Source: Arthrobacter alpinus
GTDB lineage: Bacteria; Actinomycetota; Actinomycetes; Actinomycetales; Micrococcaceae
Assembly: GCF_001294625.1 (NCBI RefSeq)
Contig: NZ_CP012677.1
Location: 2,294,001 to 2,358,000 of the forward strand
Length of the DNA stretch: 64,000 bases
Reading direction: 5' to 3'
Shown here: piece by piece, positions 55,488-63,871 of the stretch
Layout: every line of letters begins with the position of its first letter
Position numbering within the stretch: the first letter of the stretch is position 1
Made by a program: the position numbers and the translations under genes
The notes under the pieces: generated by a model
Seen by the model: the letters and a program-made list of their open reading frames with translations, nothing else
What the model was told of the DNA's origin: nothing
Database searches by the model: none

Positions 55488-55787
55488 TTAGCCTTCGCAG
55501 TCCTTGCAGAACAGCATGCCGTTCTTTTCGCGGGCTACCTGGCTGCGGTGACGGACAAGGAAGCAGGAGGAACAGGTGAATTCATCGTCCTGTGCCGGTA
55601 TGACCTGGACAACGAGTTCCTCGTTGGAGAGGTCGGCGCCGGGAAGGTCCATGCCTTCGGCTGTGTCAGAATCTTCGACGTCAATGTGAGCCGTCTGGGC
55701 ACCGCCGCGCTGAACCTGGAGCGCTTGGAGCGACTCTGTCTCGTGGTCTTCGTCTTTGTTGCGGGGTGCGTCGTAATCCGTTGCCAT
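55488..55787 (-). CDS. DUF4193 domain protein
   Basis: This 99-residue protein has the actinobacterial DUF4193 start MATDYDAPRNKDEDHETESLQAL. An acidic middle is followed by two CxxC pairs (FTCSSCFLVRHRSQVA, LFCKDCEG) likely to bind zinc. It is highly conserved across Actinomycetota, but its role is not established. Monocistronic. Confidence 0.93.
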   Translation of the reverse strand: MATDYDAPRNKDEDHETESLQALQVQRGGAQTAHIDVEDSDTAEGMDLPGADLSNEELVVQVIPAQDDEFTCSSCFLVRHRSQVAREKNGMLFCKDCEG

Positions 55788-56114
55788 GCGGTTTTCAAAC
55801 TCCTGAAGTGCTCGTGGTTTGGGCGGGGTGTTTCAGCGCCCCATCATAGCTCCTCAAAGCCGGATTTACGCCCTTAAATTCCCGCTGTTTTCCCACAGCA
55901 TAGGGTACGGTCCCGACTTTTCCTTCAACTTGCTCTAGAAGACGGGAAGTTTCTACAAAGACACTCCCGTATTGTGGCGTTTATCACGTCACAATTGCCG
56001 GGGCCCGCACCGCATGGTGTACTGGTGCATGGCCGTGAATTCTCTACGCCGGGCCCTCGCCTTTTGGCCTCTAAATTCCCTCTTGCGCGCAGTACGCCAT
56101 ATCCTTATGGGAAC
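55788..56114. other. divergent intergenic region between DUF4193 and a hypothetical gene
   Basis: The 327 bp hold promoters in both directions but no ORF with support. A possible minus-strand -35 TTGAAG was seen without a well-spaced -10. Nothing else was recognised. Confidence 0.4.
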
Positions 56115-56519
56115 ATGGCAAACAACTCCTCGACTTCAAACCCTTCACTGAACCGCCGGCAGATCGCCCAGGCGCTTAACATTCCGCCGGAAATGGCCGC
56201 ACGGAATGGCATCCCCTCACGGATGAAGACCTCCGAGGTCAACGAGCTCGACGCGAACCCTCCGGCTTGGCTTGCCCAGTCGCGAGCCAACTCCACCGGA
56301 AAACGCCCCATCTGGGTGGAGCTGCGTTGCTACCTGTGCGATTTCCATGAAATTGCCCGGCCCAAGAAGTGGTGGCCCGAGTTCACCTTTGTGCTGTGCG
56401 ACTTCCACTACAACGACGAGCTCCCCTCCCCCGCCCCAGGTTGGCGCCGCAGCGAATTTGACGGTGTCGGCAGCCGCTTCCGTGGCATAGTCGACTCCCA
56501 AGACCTGCAAGACCCCTAG
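56115..56519 (+). CDS. hypothetical protein
   Basis: This 134-residue protein has an N-terminal Ser/Asn-rich stretch, then RQIAQALNIPPEMAARNGIPSRMKTSEVNELDANPPAWLAQSRAN, which looks like a short helical DNA-binding or protein-binding segment. A second part has repeated CDFH motifs (CYLCDFHEIARP and LCDFHYNDE) that could bind metal. I do not recognise the family with confidence. No transmembrane segment. Confidence 0.6.
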   Translation: MANNSSTSNPSLNRRQIAQALNIPPEMAARNGIPSRMKTSEVNELDANPPAWLAQSRANSTGKRPIWVELRCYLCDFHEIARPKKWWPEFTFVLCDFHYNDELPSPAPGWRRSEFDGVGSRFRGIVDSQDLQDP

Positions 56520-56580
56520 GGAAAAGTTCCACCATGACACCCACGCCAACTCGCCCAGGCATTCTCAGAGGACCCCTGTC

Positions 56581-57315
56581 GTGACTGTTTCGGCGAAGGC
56601 CTTTCAGCAGTGGCTCGACGGCGTGGCCGGCACCACCAGCCGGGCAGCAGTGTGCCGCGCAGCGGGCATCAAGCGCTCCACCCTGGCCCAGCAACTCGTC
56701 AGGGGCCGGGTCTCGGTGGCAACAGTTGCCGCCGTCAGCCGCTCGCTGCACCGCCCGGTTGTCGAGTCCTTATCTGCATTCGAAAAGTTTGAGGACCTTT
56801 CCATTGGCTTGCGAGAGCCGTCCGAGGCCGAGTTGCTTAGTCAAATCTCCGACACGGATCTCTTGACTGAAATTCTCAACAGGAGCAAGGCCGCGGATAC
56901 CGGCGCTAAAACCGCATTGCTAGAACTTTCCCCGGTGCCGCACCGGACCTCGGTGCGGACCTGGCTGGACGCCGTCGGCCCGGCCGATCTGCGCCAGCAA
57001 CTGGCCAGGGAGGTCGGGATTGCCCCGCAGAACCTGTCAGCACAAATCAGCGCCAACAGGCTGACGGCGGAACTGGCTATTTCCAGCGCCAGGATCGCCG
57101 GTGTTGGGCTTGCCAACGGGCTGGTAGCCACAGGTTTCCTCGCCCCGGATGAGGCTGGCTGGCTGCCCGGAGCCCGCTCAATTACCTTGCGTCAGACACC
57201 TGACAGCACACTTGTCTCACTCGCAGCTGAACGGCTTGATTCGCTGGGCCGGACCTTGAAACGCATCGAAGCTGACACTGCTGCAGCTCAACAGCTTTGG
57301 GAGAATCTAGGATGA
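56581..57315 (+). CDS. protein with two similar HTH-like halves
   Basis: This 244-residue protein has two related segments at residues 8-60 and 125-183, starting FQQWLDGVAG and VRTWLDAVGP. Each continues as an HTH-like region (AAGIKRSTLAQQLVRGRVS / EVGIAPQNLSAQISANRLT), suggesting internal duplication of a XRE-like DNA-binding domain. The C-terminus is helical. Its TGA overlaps the ATG of a 7-TM protein gene (ATGA). Function not recognised; a regulator with a membrane partner is plausible. Confidence 0.7.
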   Translation: MTVSAKAFQQWLDGVAGTTSRAAVCRAAGIKRSTLAQQLVRGRVSVATVAAVSRSLHRPVVESLSAFEKFEDLSIGLREPSEAELLSQISDTDLLTEILNRSKAADTGAKTALLELSPVPHRTSVRTWLDAVGPADLRQQLAREVGIAPQNLSAQISANRLTAELAISSARIAGVGLANGLVATGFLAPDEAGWLPGARSITLRQTPDSTLVSLAAERLDSLGRTLKRIEADTAAAQQLWENLG

Positions 57316-58007
57316 CTGCGATTCTGCAATGGATGGCACTAGCGGTGTGTGTAGCTTGCACACTCTGGCGCCTCCCCGCCATGTTTCAGGGTCGCAATCG
57401 CGGCTTGTTTTGGGCGTTCGCCTTGGTTTCTCTCAGCGTGGCGCTGAGTATTCCCGCCATCTACCTGAGCGTGGACGGAGCCCTTGGCGGCGTAAATTTC
57501 GTCAACGTCTTTTTGCGCCTGAGCCTTTTTGTCGTCTTCTTTCTGCTGGCCTCTAAAGTTGCCACCGCCTACGATTCACCGCTTGCGCGGCGTCTTATCC
57601 GCGGACCCGTCGGCCTGACCCTGTTGCTTGTCTCCTCAGCCGGCATCTGTATCACCTACCTCATCTCCGATCTGGACGGCTCAAGTGCGGGCCTGCGGGG
57701 GTTCTTCAACCAACCGTCGGTGCAAGCGTATGCGTGGTTTGGGAGGCTGTACCCGGCCTTTGCTGCACTGTGCGCGGTTCTACCCACGTGGCGTGCAGCC
57801 TTTTCTCGCCGCCCGCCTCTGTACCGGGCAGCGGCCATGTCCATGTCCATCGGCTTCCTTATGGCGTGTGCTGCGTCCTTGATCCAAATGTCGGCGTGGC
57901 ATAATTCTTTGTTATTGGACCTCTTGTCCTTCTCCTCGATCCTGTTCGTGGCCACGGGGCTGGCGCTTGTCTGGCTTTCCTTCCTACGACGGCCCGTGAC
58001 AGTTTAA
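57312..58007 (+). CDS. seven-TM membrane protein coupled to an HTH protein
   Basis: This 231-residue, strongly hydrophobic protein has about seven TM helices and short loops. The layout recalls actinobacterial 7-TM proteins of the MAB_1171c type that sit next to XRE regulators, but similarity has not been tested. It is translationally coupled to the preceding HTH gene. No catalytic motif is visible. Confidence 0.65.
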   Translation: MTAILQWMALAVCVACTLWRLPAMFQGRNRGLFWAFALVSLSVALSIPAIYLSVDGALGGVNFVNVFLRLSLFVVFFLLASKVATAYDSPLARRLIRGPVGLTLLLVSSAGICITYLISDLDGSSAGLRGFFNQPSVQAYAWFGRLYPAFAALCAVLPTWRAAFSRRPPLYRAAAMSMSIGFLMACAASLIQMSAWHNSLLLDLLSFSSILFVATGLALVWLSFLRRPVTV

Positions 58008-58375
58008 GAACACCGTGTTCACTTTTCCATTAGAATCTGTCATACTAATGATTGTGTGAACGGTCAATGTCTCGGCCGGACACTCAGAACTTTGGGGGTA
58101 AGTGGTGGCCGGATTAATTTCGGGTCACCACTTATGCGTTTAAGCCCTCCGAATGGACAATTGCGACTCCCCGGCTGGCGTGATTCCCCTCCTAGCCCGG
58201 CATCGCCCACCCACCGGAAACCGACCTTTCCAGAGCACCGGGCGCCTAGAATGCAAGCGTCTGTTCACGGCTGGCAGAAAACTTCCGCGCCATGATCCGG
58301 TGATGCCCGATCAGTAGCACCGTGAGAGGCGAGACGTCGGAGCCGATCCGGGCGCGGCGAGAGAGGCTTGCTGCC
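58008..58375. other. intergenic region before the truncated serine dehydratase
   Basis: The 368 bp contain no convincing ORF. Visible structure: GTTCAC and GTGAAC arms about 30 bases apart flanking an AT-rich core (58017-58065), and a hairpin at 58099-58134. No riboswitch was recognised. Confidence 0.4.
58099..58134. repeat. hairpin-forming inverted repeat
   Basis: TAAGTGGTG and CACCACTTA form a perfect 9-bp stem with an 18-base loop containing CCG/CGG. TATGCG follows directly, as in the palindromic repeats of this genome. Confidence 0.6.
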
Positions 58376-59368
58376 ATGTCTGTTGGTGTTTTTGATTTGT
58401 TTTCGGTGGGGATTGGTCCGTCGAGTTCGCATACTGTGGGGCCGATGTGGGCTGCTGCGGCGTTTGCTGCGGAGTTGGTGGGGGGCGGGTTGCTGGGTAG
58501 GGTCGGCTCGGTGCGGGTGGATTTGTATGGTTCCCTAGCGGCGACCGGGCGCGGGTATGGGACCATGACGGCGGTGTTGCTGGGTTTGGAGGGCCGGGAG
58601 CCGGAGTTGATTCTGCCGGCCGAGGTCCAGTCCCGTCTGGCGGCGTTTGCTGCCGGTGCGCCCTTGCTGCTCGGGGGCAGTGTGGCTCTTGAGTACGGTA
58701 CCGAAGATATTATTTTGCACCCGTTGACGATCCTGCCCCGCCACACCAACGGTATGAAGCTGGCTGTCAGTGATAGTGCCGGGGTGCTGGTGCACGAGGC
58801 CACGTACTTCTCCGTCGGTGGTGGCTTCATCATCCGTGAGGGGGAAGTGGAGGCTGCGGTGGCGGAGCTGGAACACTCCAAGGAACTTTTGCCATACCCG
58901 TTCCGGACTGCTGAGACCTTGTTGGAACACTGTGCCAGTGTGGGCGGGAACTTCAGTGACGTGATGCTTGCCAATGAGCTCGTGACCCGTTCCGAGGAGG
59001 AGATCCGGGCCGGGCTGTTGCATATCCGTGACGTCATGGAGGAATGTAAGAACGCCTCCTTGGAACGCACCGGGCTGCTGCCGGGTGGGTTGAAGGTCCG
59101 CCGCCGCGCCCCTGACTGGCATGCCCGGCTGCTGGCTGAGGACCCGGACCGGGATCCGAAGTTCTGGCAGGAATGGGTGAATCTGGTGGCGTTGGCCGTG
59201 AATGAGGAAAACGCCTCCGGCGGGCGGGTCGTGACGGCCCCGACGAACGGGGCTGCCGGGATCATCCCGGCCGTGATGTTCTACGCCACCCACTACACCG
59301 AGGGTATGTCCGGCGCCTCGCAGGAGCGTGAGCTTATGCGCACAACCCGAACCGGGCCCCGCGCATAA
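58376..59368 (+). pseudogene. sdaA: L-serine ammonia-lyase, C-terminally truncated
   Basis: The 330 residues match the beta and start of the alpha domain of iron-sulfur L-serine dehydratase ([26 protein letters not shown], ...[26 protein letters not shown]). After Gln the reading frame enters a palindromic repeat and ends [14 protein letters not shown]. Full-length enzymes have about 460 residues, and the lost part includes cysteines of the [4Fe-4S] cluster. The enzyme would be inactive. The early codons are richer in G/T than neighbouring genes. Confidence 0.85.
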
Positions 59369-59408
59369 ACGACCATGCGCATAACCGCGCCCGAATCCAC
59401 CGCATAAG
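59333..59408. repeat. palindromic repeat at the sdaA break
   Basis: CTTATGCG (59333) and CGCATAAG (59401) bound the element. Inside are TTATGCGC/GCGCATAA arms (59334-59341, 59361-59368) and a second unit with ATGCGCATAAC. It resembles the tandem palindromic repeat at 12547-12626. Confidence 0.6.
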
Positions 59409-59414
59409 TTAAAC

Positions 59415-59454
59415 AAAAAAGACCCGTCCCCCGCCGCGAGGCGTGGAACGGGTC
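59415..59454 (-). terminator. intrinsic terminator of ssrA
   Basis: On the minus strand GACCCGT/ACGGGTC with a GC-rich centre is followed by TTTTTT (59415-59420). It lies just past the tmRNA 3' end. Confidence 0.9.
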
Positions 59455-59466
59455 CCAATAGGGATG

Positions 59467-59830
59467 TGGAGATGGGGAGAATTGAACTCCCGTCCGATGT
59501 TGCGTCATCAGGGCTTCTCCGGGTGCAGTTCGCGTCGGTTTTTCTCGGCCCCAGCTATCTCGCAAACAAGTAGCTGCCAGGCCCAGTTGTATAAGAGTCC
59601 CCTAAGTGCCTACAACAAGAACTTAGAGCAGTGGCCCTCTAAATGACGCCAGGATCCGGGACGAGAGCATTCCCGGGCTGACGGACTGTCTTACTGCTTA
59701 GGCAGCAAGAGCGAAGTCAGTGCGATTTGATTCAGCACTTATTGTTTTACAGAGATCGTTTACGAGATAACCCTGTATCCTCGACCCGCTTCACCTGTCT
59801 CAACAAACACCGTCGAAACCGATCATCCCC
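59467..59830 (-). ncRNA. ssrA: transfer-messenger RNA (tmRNA)
   Basis: The 5' end GGGGATGATCGGTTTCGAC and 3' T-arm GGGAGTTCAATTCTCCCC with acceptor CATCTCC plus discriminator A pair as in tmRNA. The reading frame starting at GCT encodes the tag AESNRTDFALAA followed by TAA, with the conserved ALAA degradation end. The CCA end is not fully encoded. With SmpB it rescues stalled ribosomes and tags nascent chains. Confidence 0.97.
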
Positions 59831-59914
59831 TATTGTTTTTTCAAACCACGTCCAGTTCCCAAAGGAACTCTCCGTGACTATCCATGCTAGCGCATCCGGT
59901 GGGGGATTTATTCC

Positions 59915-61198
59915 CTAGCTCAACAGCCCCGCGGCGGCCTTGGACTCCAGCACCAACAACGCGGCGGAATCAACCTGGCCGGCAAAGCCTGGATCGTCCT
60001 GCGCCGCGGCCACCAGCCCCTGGTACATCTGCGGCAGCAGCGCCTGATTGGTGCACAGGGCCATGGTGCCCCCGGCGGCGATGAAGTCAACGCCCCGCCT
60101 GTCCACGGGCACGCCGGAAACCTGCACGGCGTCGCAGATGTCGTCGCTGACAATGACGCCGGTGAAGCCCAGGTCGCCCCGGACCATGTCCTGGACAATC
60201 ACCGAGGAGAAAGGCGCAAGGTTACTCGGGTCAATCTTTGGGTAGAGGGCATTGGAGATCATCAGCCACGGCACACCGGCGTTTACGGCGTCGCGAAACG
60301 GTTGGATGTACGCGTCCTCACGCACAGTGATGTCATCGGTGACCCCGGCGGAGACGTCGGTGTTCAAGGTGACCCTCCCCAGTCCGGGAAAGTGTTTGGC
60401 CGTGGGTGCGACGCCGGCGGCCAGCATGCCGCGGGCGAAGGCCAGGCCATGGCTGGAGACGCCGGCGGGCGTGTATCCGTACTCGCGGCCAAAGGTGCCG
60501 ATCGGCGCGTTCTGGGGCGCAAATGCGGCGCCGGGCACGGTGTCCATCACCGGGGCCAGGTTCACGTTGACGCCCACGGAGGCCAGCTGCTGGCCCCAGC
60601 GGGTGGCATCGGCCGCCAGCGCATCCGGTGCCAGTTGGCCTTGTTCGACGGCCTGGGGCATGTCCTCAAAGCCGGGTCCGCGCATGATCTGCACAAAGCC
60701 GCCCTCCTGGTCCGTGGCCACAAAGGGGCGCACCCCGTGTGTGCGGTCCCCGGAAACGTGCGCAACAAGGGCGCTCACCTGCGCCGCGATCCCTTCCACG
60801 CCGGCCGTGCTGCGCCCCTTGATGAACACATTACCCACGTACAGCGTGTCGAGTGCGTACAGTGAGTTGGCGTCAGCGCCCGTCACCGGGGAGGAGACCA
60901 TCAGGATTTGCCCTACCCGTTGCTCCAGTGTCATGGCGGCCAGCCTTTGGGCCGCTAAATCCTTGCCAGGACTGGATGGGACAGGCGTGCCCGACGCCGG
61001 AGCTGATGTTGCGATGCTGGGCGGCGGTGACGCTGTGCTTGGGGTGGCAGGAGGTGCTGAGGAACTTGCCGTGGACCCCGAACCGGCGGCCGTCGTCGAA
61101 CGCAGTGAGAAAGAAGCGGTGACTGCCACGGCGATCACGGCCAAAAGCACCGCTGTGACCACGCCAATGATCCACCAATGCCTGCGGGTCAGTGCCAT
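59915..61198 (-). CDS. glycoside hydrolase family 3 protein (beta-N-acetylhexosaminidase type)
   Basis: This 427-residue protein has an N-terminal membrane anchor (WWIIGVVTAVLLAVIAVAV) and a Ser/Ala/Pro-rich spacer up to about residue 85. The NagZ-like GH3 catalytic domain has FVATDQEGGFVQIMRGPGF, TAKHFPGLGRV and IVSDDICDAV, the last carrying the nucleophile Asp. It probably trims wall muropeptides outside the cytoplasm. It ends the smpB-ctaG operon and is followed by ssrA. Confidence 0.9.
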   Translation of the reverse strand: MALTRRHWWIIGVVTAVLLAVIAVAVTASFSLRSTTAAGSGSTASSSAPPATPSTASPPPSIATSAPASGTPVPSSPGKDLAAQRLAAMTLEQRVGQILMVSSPVTGADANSLYALDTLYVGNVFIKGRSTAGVEGIAAQVSALVAHVSGDRTHGVRPFVATDQEGGFVQIMRGPGFEDMPQAVEQGQLAPDALAADATRWGQQLASVGVNVNLAPVMDTVPGAAFAPQNAPIGTFGREYGYTPAGVSSHGLAFARGMLAAGVAPTAKHFPGLGRVTLNTDVSAGVTDDITVREDAYIQPFRDAVNAGVPWLMISNALYPKIDPSNLAPFSSVIVQDMVRGDLGFTGVIVSDDICDAVQVSGVPVDRRGVDFIAAGGTMALCTNQALLPQMYQGLVAAAQDDPGFAGQVDSAALLVLESKAAAGLLS

Positions 61199-61206
61199 GG
61201 GCCCAC

Positions 61207-62088
61207 CTATCCGCGCTGGTGCAGGTGGGCGGCGTTGAGTTCGTCCATCTGTTCATCAGTAAGTTCGTCCAAGACCTTGCGTTCTCCCTTGTCAGATTTG
61301 GCCATGCGAACAAAGAGCAGGATCAAGATGGGCAGGTCCATGACTTCTGCAATGAACCACAGCCAGTCTCCGGCGAGTTGCTGGTCAGCCAGAGCGGTGG
61401 GAAACCAGGCAGGCCGTGCGCTGCCCAAGGCGGCTGCGCCGTCGAAAATGGTGGGAGTCAGCCTCATCAACAGGCCCGGGATGGCGTCCGCCAGCAGCTC
61501 AATGAAGGCAAACACAAATTGGACCATGATCAACGCGGTGCTGATTCGGGTTTTCTCCTCCACCATGGGCAGCACCATCAACAACCCCAACAGCGGAATT
61601 GTTATGCCGAGCAAGCCCTCCCACACCGGGCTCATGCGGGTGATGCCAGCCAGCGGCGTCAACATCATTGACAGCACCAGCAACCCGAGAACGGGCGCCA
61701 CGGCGCTGTTGGAGAAGATCCGGACAGGTTGGCGTGCTGCTGCCGCCAAAACCGAACGCAAGCGTCCGGGGCGAACAGCCACCCTGGCAAGGCCGAGGGG
61801 AAGGCCCAGGGCCATCCCGGCGGGGACCACAAATAGCAGCAACGCAATCCGTATGGAGAACGCCCATCGCAAGTCAGGTGAATATGTGCCCAGGAAACCG
61901 AAGCTGAGCGCCGCGTAGCTGCCCAAGCCCAGCAGGTAGAAAGCTGCTACACGCCAGGGCTGCCAGTGGATGCCGGCCCGGGATGCCCTGAGCAGGCCCC
62001 AGGCATAAAGCCCACCTGACACCAGCAGAAAACCCAGCGCCCATCTGTCAAGGCTCCAGGTTCCAAGAAAATCGCTGAGTGCCGGCAT
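61207..62088 (-). CDS. cytochrome c oxidase assembly protein CtaG-like
   Basis: This 293-residue protein has about seven TM helices. The CtaG/caa3-assembly family end is visible: FAFIELLADAIPGLLMRL and WFPTALADQQLAGDWLWFIAEVMDLPILILLFVRM, with conserved Asp and Gln residues thought to handle copper. A cytoplasmic tail is rich in Glu and His (ELTDEQMDELNAAHLHQRG). It lies between smpB and the GH3 gene with gaps under 10 bp. Confidence 0.88.
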   Translation of the reverse strand: MPALSDFLGTWSLDRWALGFLLVSGGLYAWGLLRASRAGIHWQPWRVAAFYLLGLGSYAALSFGFLGTYSPDLRWAFSIRIALLLFVVPAGMALGLPLGLARVAVRPGRLRSVLAAAARQPVRIFSNSAVAPVLGLLVLSMMLTPLAGITRMSPVWEGLLGITIPLLGLLMVLPMVEEKTRISTALIMVQFVFAFIELLADAIPGLLMRLTPTIFDGAAALGSARPAWFPTALADQQLAGDWLWFIAEVMDLPILILLFVRMAKSDKGERKVLDELTDEQMDELNAAHLHQRG

Positions 62089-62094
62089 CAGGGC

Positions 62095-62565
62095 CTATCC
62101 GCGGTTTTTCTCTCGCATAACGCGCAACGCTTCACGGTTGTCTTGCTTTTCGCGCAGCGTCTGGCGTTTGTCGTAATCCTTCTTGCCCTTGGCTATGGCG
62201 ATTTCCACCTTGGCCCGGCTATCCAAAAAGTACAGCTGTAGCGGCACGATGGTGAACCCGGACTCGCGGGTCTTGTGCGCAATCTTTTCCAGTTCTTCCC
62301 GGTGCAGCAGCAGCTTGCGGCGGCGGCGGGCCGTGTGGTTGGTCCAGCTGCCGTTCAGGTACTCGGGAATGTAAACCGACTCAAGCCAGAGTTCGTCGTT
62401 GTAGAACGTGGCAAAGCCATCCACCAGTGAGGCCCTGCCTTCGCGTAGGGACTTCACCTCAGTGCCCATCAGCACCAGGCCGGCCTCGTAGGTGTCCATG
62501 ATGTGGTAGTCATGCCGGGCCTTGCGATTGGTGGCCACCACTTTAAGGCCACTTTCCTTAGGCAC
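62095..62565 (-). CDS. smpB: SsrA-binding protein SmpB
   Basis: This 156-residue OB-fold protein has [40 protein letters not shown], then [10 protein letters not shown] and the C-terminal helix [16 protein letters not shown] that probes the A site. GTG start with AAGGAG six bases upstream. Its partner tmRNA lies 2.3 kb downstream. Confidence 0.97.
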   Translation of the reverse strand: MPKESGLKVVATNRKARHDYHIMDTYEAGLVLMGTEVKSLREGRASLVDGFATFYNDELWLESVYIPEYLNGSWTNHTARRRRKLLLHREELEKIAHKTRESGFTIVPLQLYFLDSRAKVEIAIAKGKKDYDKRQTLREKQDNREALRVMREKNRG

Positions 62566-62787
62566 TGCGGACTCCTTCGTGGATGAGGTGATGCCAGCTT
62601 AGGGCTGGAAGGACTAGTCTAGCAACCGCACGCAGCGGCGGGGTTACACATGGGGCTCAGCTCCCGCTTCGGCACCGGTTCGGCTTTGCCTTCTGGCCAC
62701 GGCCCCCCTTGGGCTGGTGCAGCCGTCGGACGTATTATTGGAAGACGTGCACCTGACAGTTGGTGCTTCTAGTTCCGACGGGGTCCT
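62566..62787. other. divergent intergenic region between smpB and the acyltransferase
   Basis: The 222 bp carry promoters for both genes, but no motif was strong enough to assign. Nothing else was recognised. Confidence 0.35.
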
Positions 62788-63858
62788 GTGCTATTGCAAT
62801 CCGTGTTTAATCCACGCAGGAATTCATTGAACGCGCTGCGCTTGGCATTGGCGTTGTTGGTCATTATTTCCCACAGTGCGGCCCTGGGGGGTTACAGTCC
62901 CGAGATTTTGGTTAGTGGGGAAACCCTGGGCCGGTGGGCCGTTTTCGGATTCTTCGGGCTCTCAGGTTTCCTGATAACAAGGAGCAGGCTCTCCGGTCGT
63001 CCAGTCAGTGACTACTACGCAGCGAGGGTTCTGCGGATCTTCCCTGCGTTTGTCGTCTCGCTGCTGCTGGTGGCTTTCGTGATGGCTCCGTTGTCCCACT
63101 TCTTTGGCTCCAGCGGCACGTACAGCCCGGTGGACGCCATCACGTTCTTCTTCCGCAATCTGGCACTCTATCCCCCTGTTGCGGGCCAATCCTCCATCGC
63201 AGACACGCTTTCCTCCGGCGTCGCTGTCCCTGACACATGGAACGGTTCCCTCTGGACCATCTGGTACGAAGCGGCATGCTATATGGCTATAGGGGTCTTG
63301 GTCAGCCTTGTGGCTAGGAAATATGTGGGGATGGTGCTGCTGGCAGCATTTGTGGCGCTAACCGGCGTTCGGCTGCTGTCTGCATGGGAGGTTGTGACTC
63401 TTGGCCATCTGACTTCCGGCGTGCTGCCTCTCGCCATTGCGTTCCTGGCCGGGGCACTGCTTCACATCTATGCCAACCGGATACGTGTCAACCCAATGGC
63501 CGTTTCAGCGGCGGTGGCTCTCGTGGCGGTTTCCATCTCGATGAATCTGGCGAGTGCGCTCGTTCACCTGCCATTCACTTTTTTGCTCATCCTGCTGGGA
63601 CAGGTTCTACCCTTACAACGCATTGGTGCAAAATACGACATTTCCTACGGGGTTTACATTTATGCCTGGCCGGTCCAACAATGTCTGGCGCTTGCCTTCC
63701 CGCACCAATCCATCCCCTACTGGGCATTCATTTCGGCTACTGTCGGCATCGTCGCCGTCCTCGCCTGGCTAAGCTGCAAGTTCATTGAACAACCCGCACT
63801 ACGCCTTAAACGGCGAACACCGGAACAGCATGCTGTTCCGGTGTTCGCCATAACCTGA
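62788..63858 (+). CDS. membrane acyltransferase (acyltransferase family 3, OafA/YrhL-like)
   Basis: This 356-residue protein has about ten TM helices. The family start NSLNALRLALALLVIISHSAALGG carries the catalytic-type His. RVLRIFPAFVVSLLLV and FGFFGLSGFLIT are typical of AT3 proteins that O-acetylate surface polysaccharides or peptidoglycan. GTG start. It is inserted in opposite orientation between the M23 peptidase and smpB, genes that are often adjacent in this group. Its 3' end contains a 38-bp perfect palindrome. Confidence 0.9.
   Translation: MLLQSVFNPRRNSLNALRLALALLVIISHSAALGGYSPEILVSGETLGRWAVFGFFGLSGFLITRSRLSGRPVSDYYAARVLRIFPAFVVSLLLVAFVMAPLSHFFGSSGTYSPVDAITFFFRNLALYPPVAGQSSIADTLSSGVAVPDTWNGSLWTIWYEAACYMAIGVLVSLVARKYVGMVLLAAFVALTGVRLLSAWEVVTLGHLTSGVLPLAIAFLAGALLHIYANRIRVNPMAVSAAVALVAVSISMNLASALVHLPFTFLLILLGQVLPLQRIGAKYDISYGVYIYAWPVQQCLALAFPHQSIPYWAFISATVGIVAVLAWLSCKFIEQPALRLKRRTPEQHAVPVFAIT
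63812..63849. terminator. 38-bp perfect palindrome, probable bidirectional terminator
   Basis: The arms GGCGAACACCGGAACAGCA and TGCTGTTCCGGTGTTCGCC are exact complements. It lies within the last codons of the acyltransferase gene and just after the stop of the convergent M23 peptidase gene. Confidence 0.65.
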
Positions 63859-63871
63859 GCCCGTCCGTTCC

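Noticed and set aside
58316-58375. Glycine riboswitch before the serine dehydratase remnant
   Set aside because: Only loose GAGAGG-like fragments are present; the conserved aptamer core is not.
58246-59265. 339-codon minus-strand ORF opposite the serine dehydratase remnant
   Set aside because: Ser/Pro/Arg-rich, no motif, while the plus strand encodes an obvious dehydratase.
59467-59540. Possible separate tRNA gene from the T-arm and acceptor-like sequence
   Set aside because: This is the 3' tRNA-like domain of the tmRNA; no anticodon arm is present.
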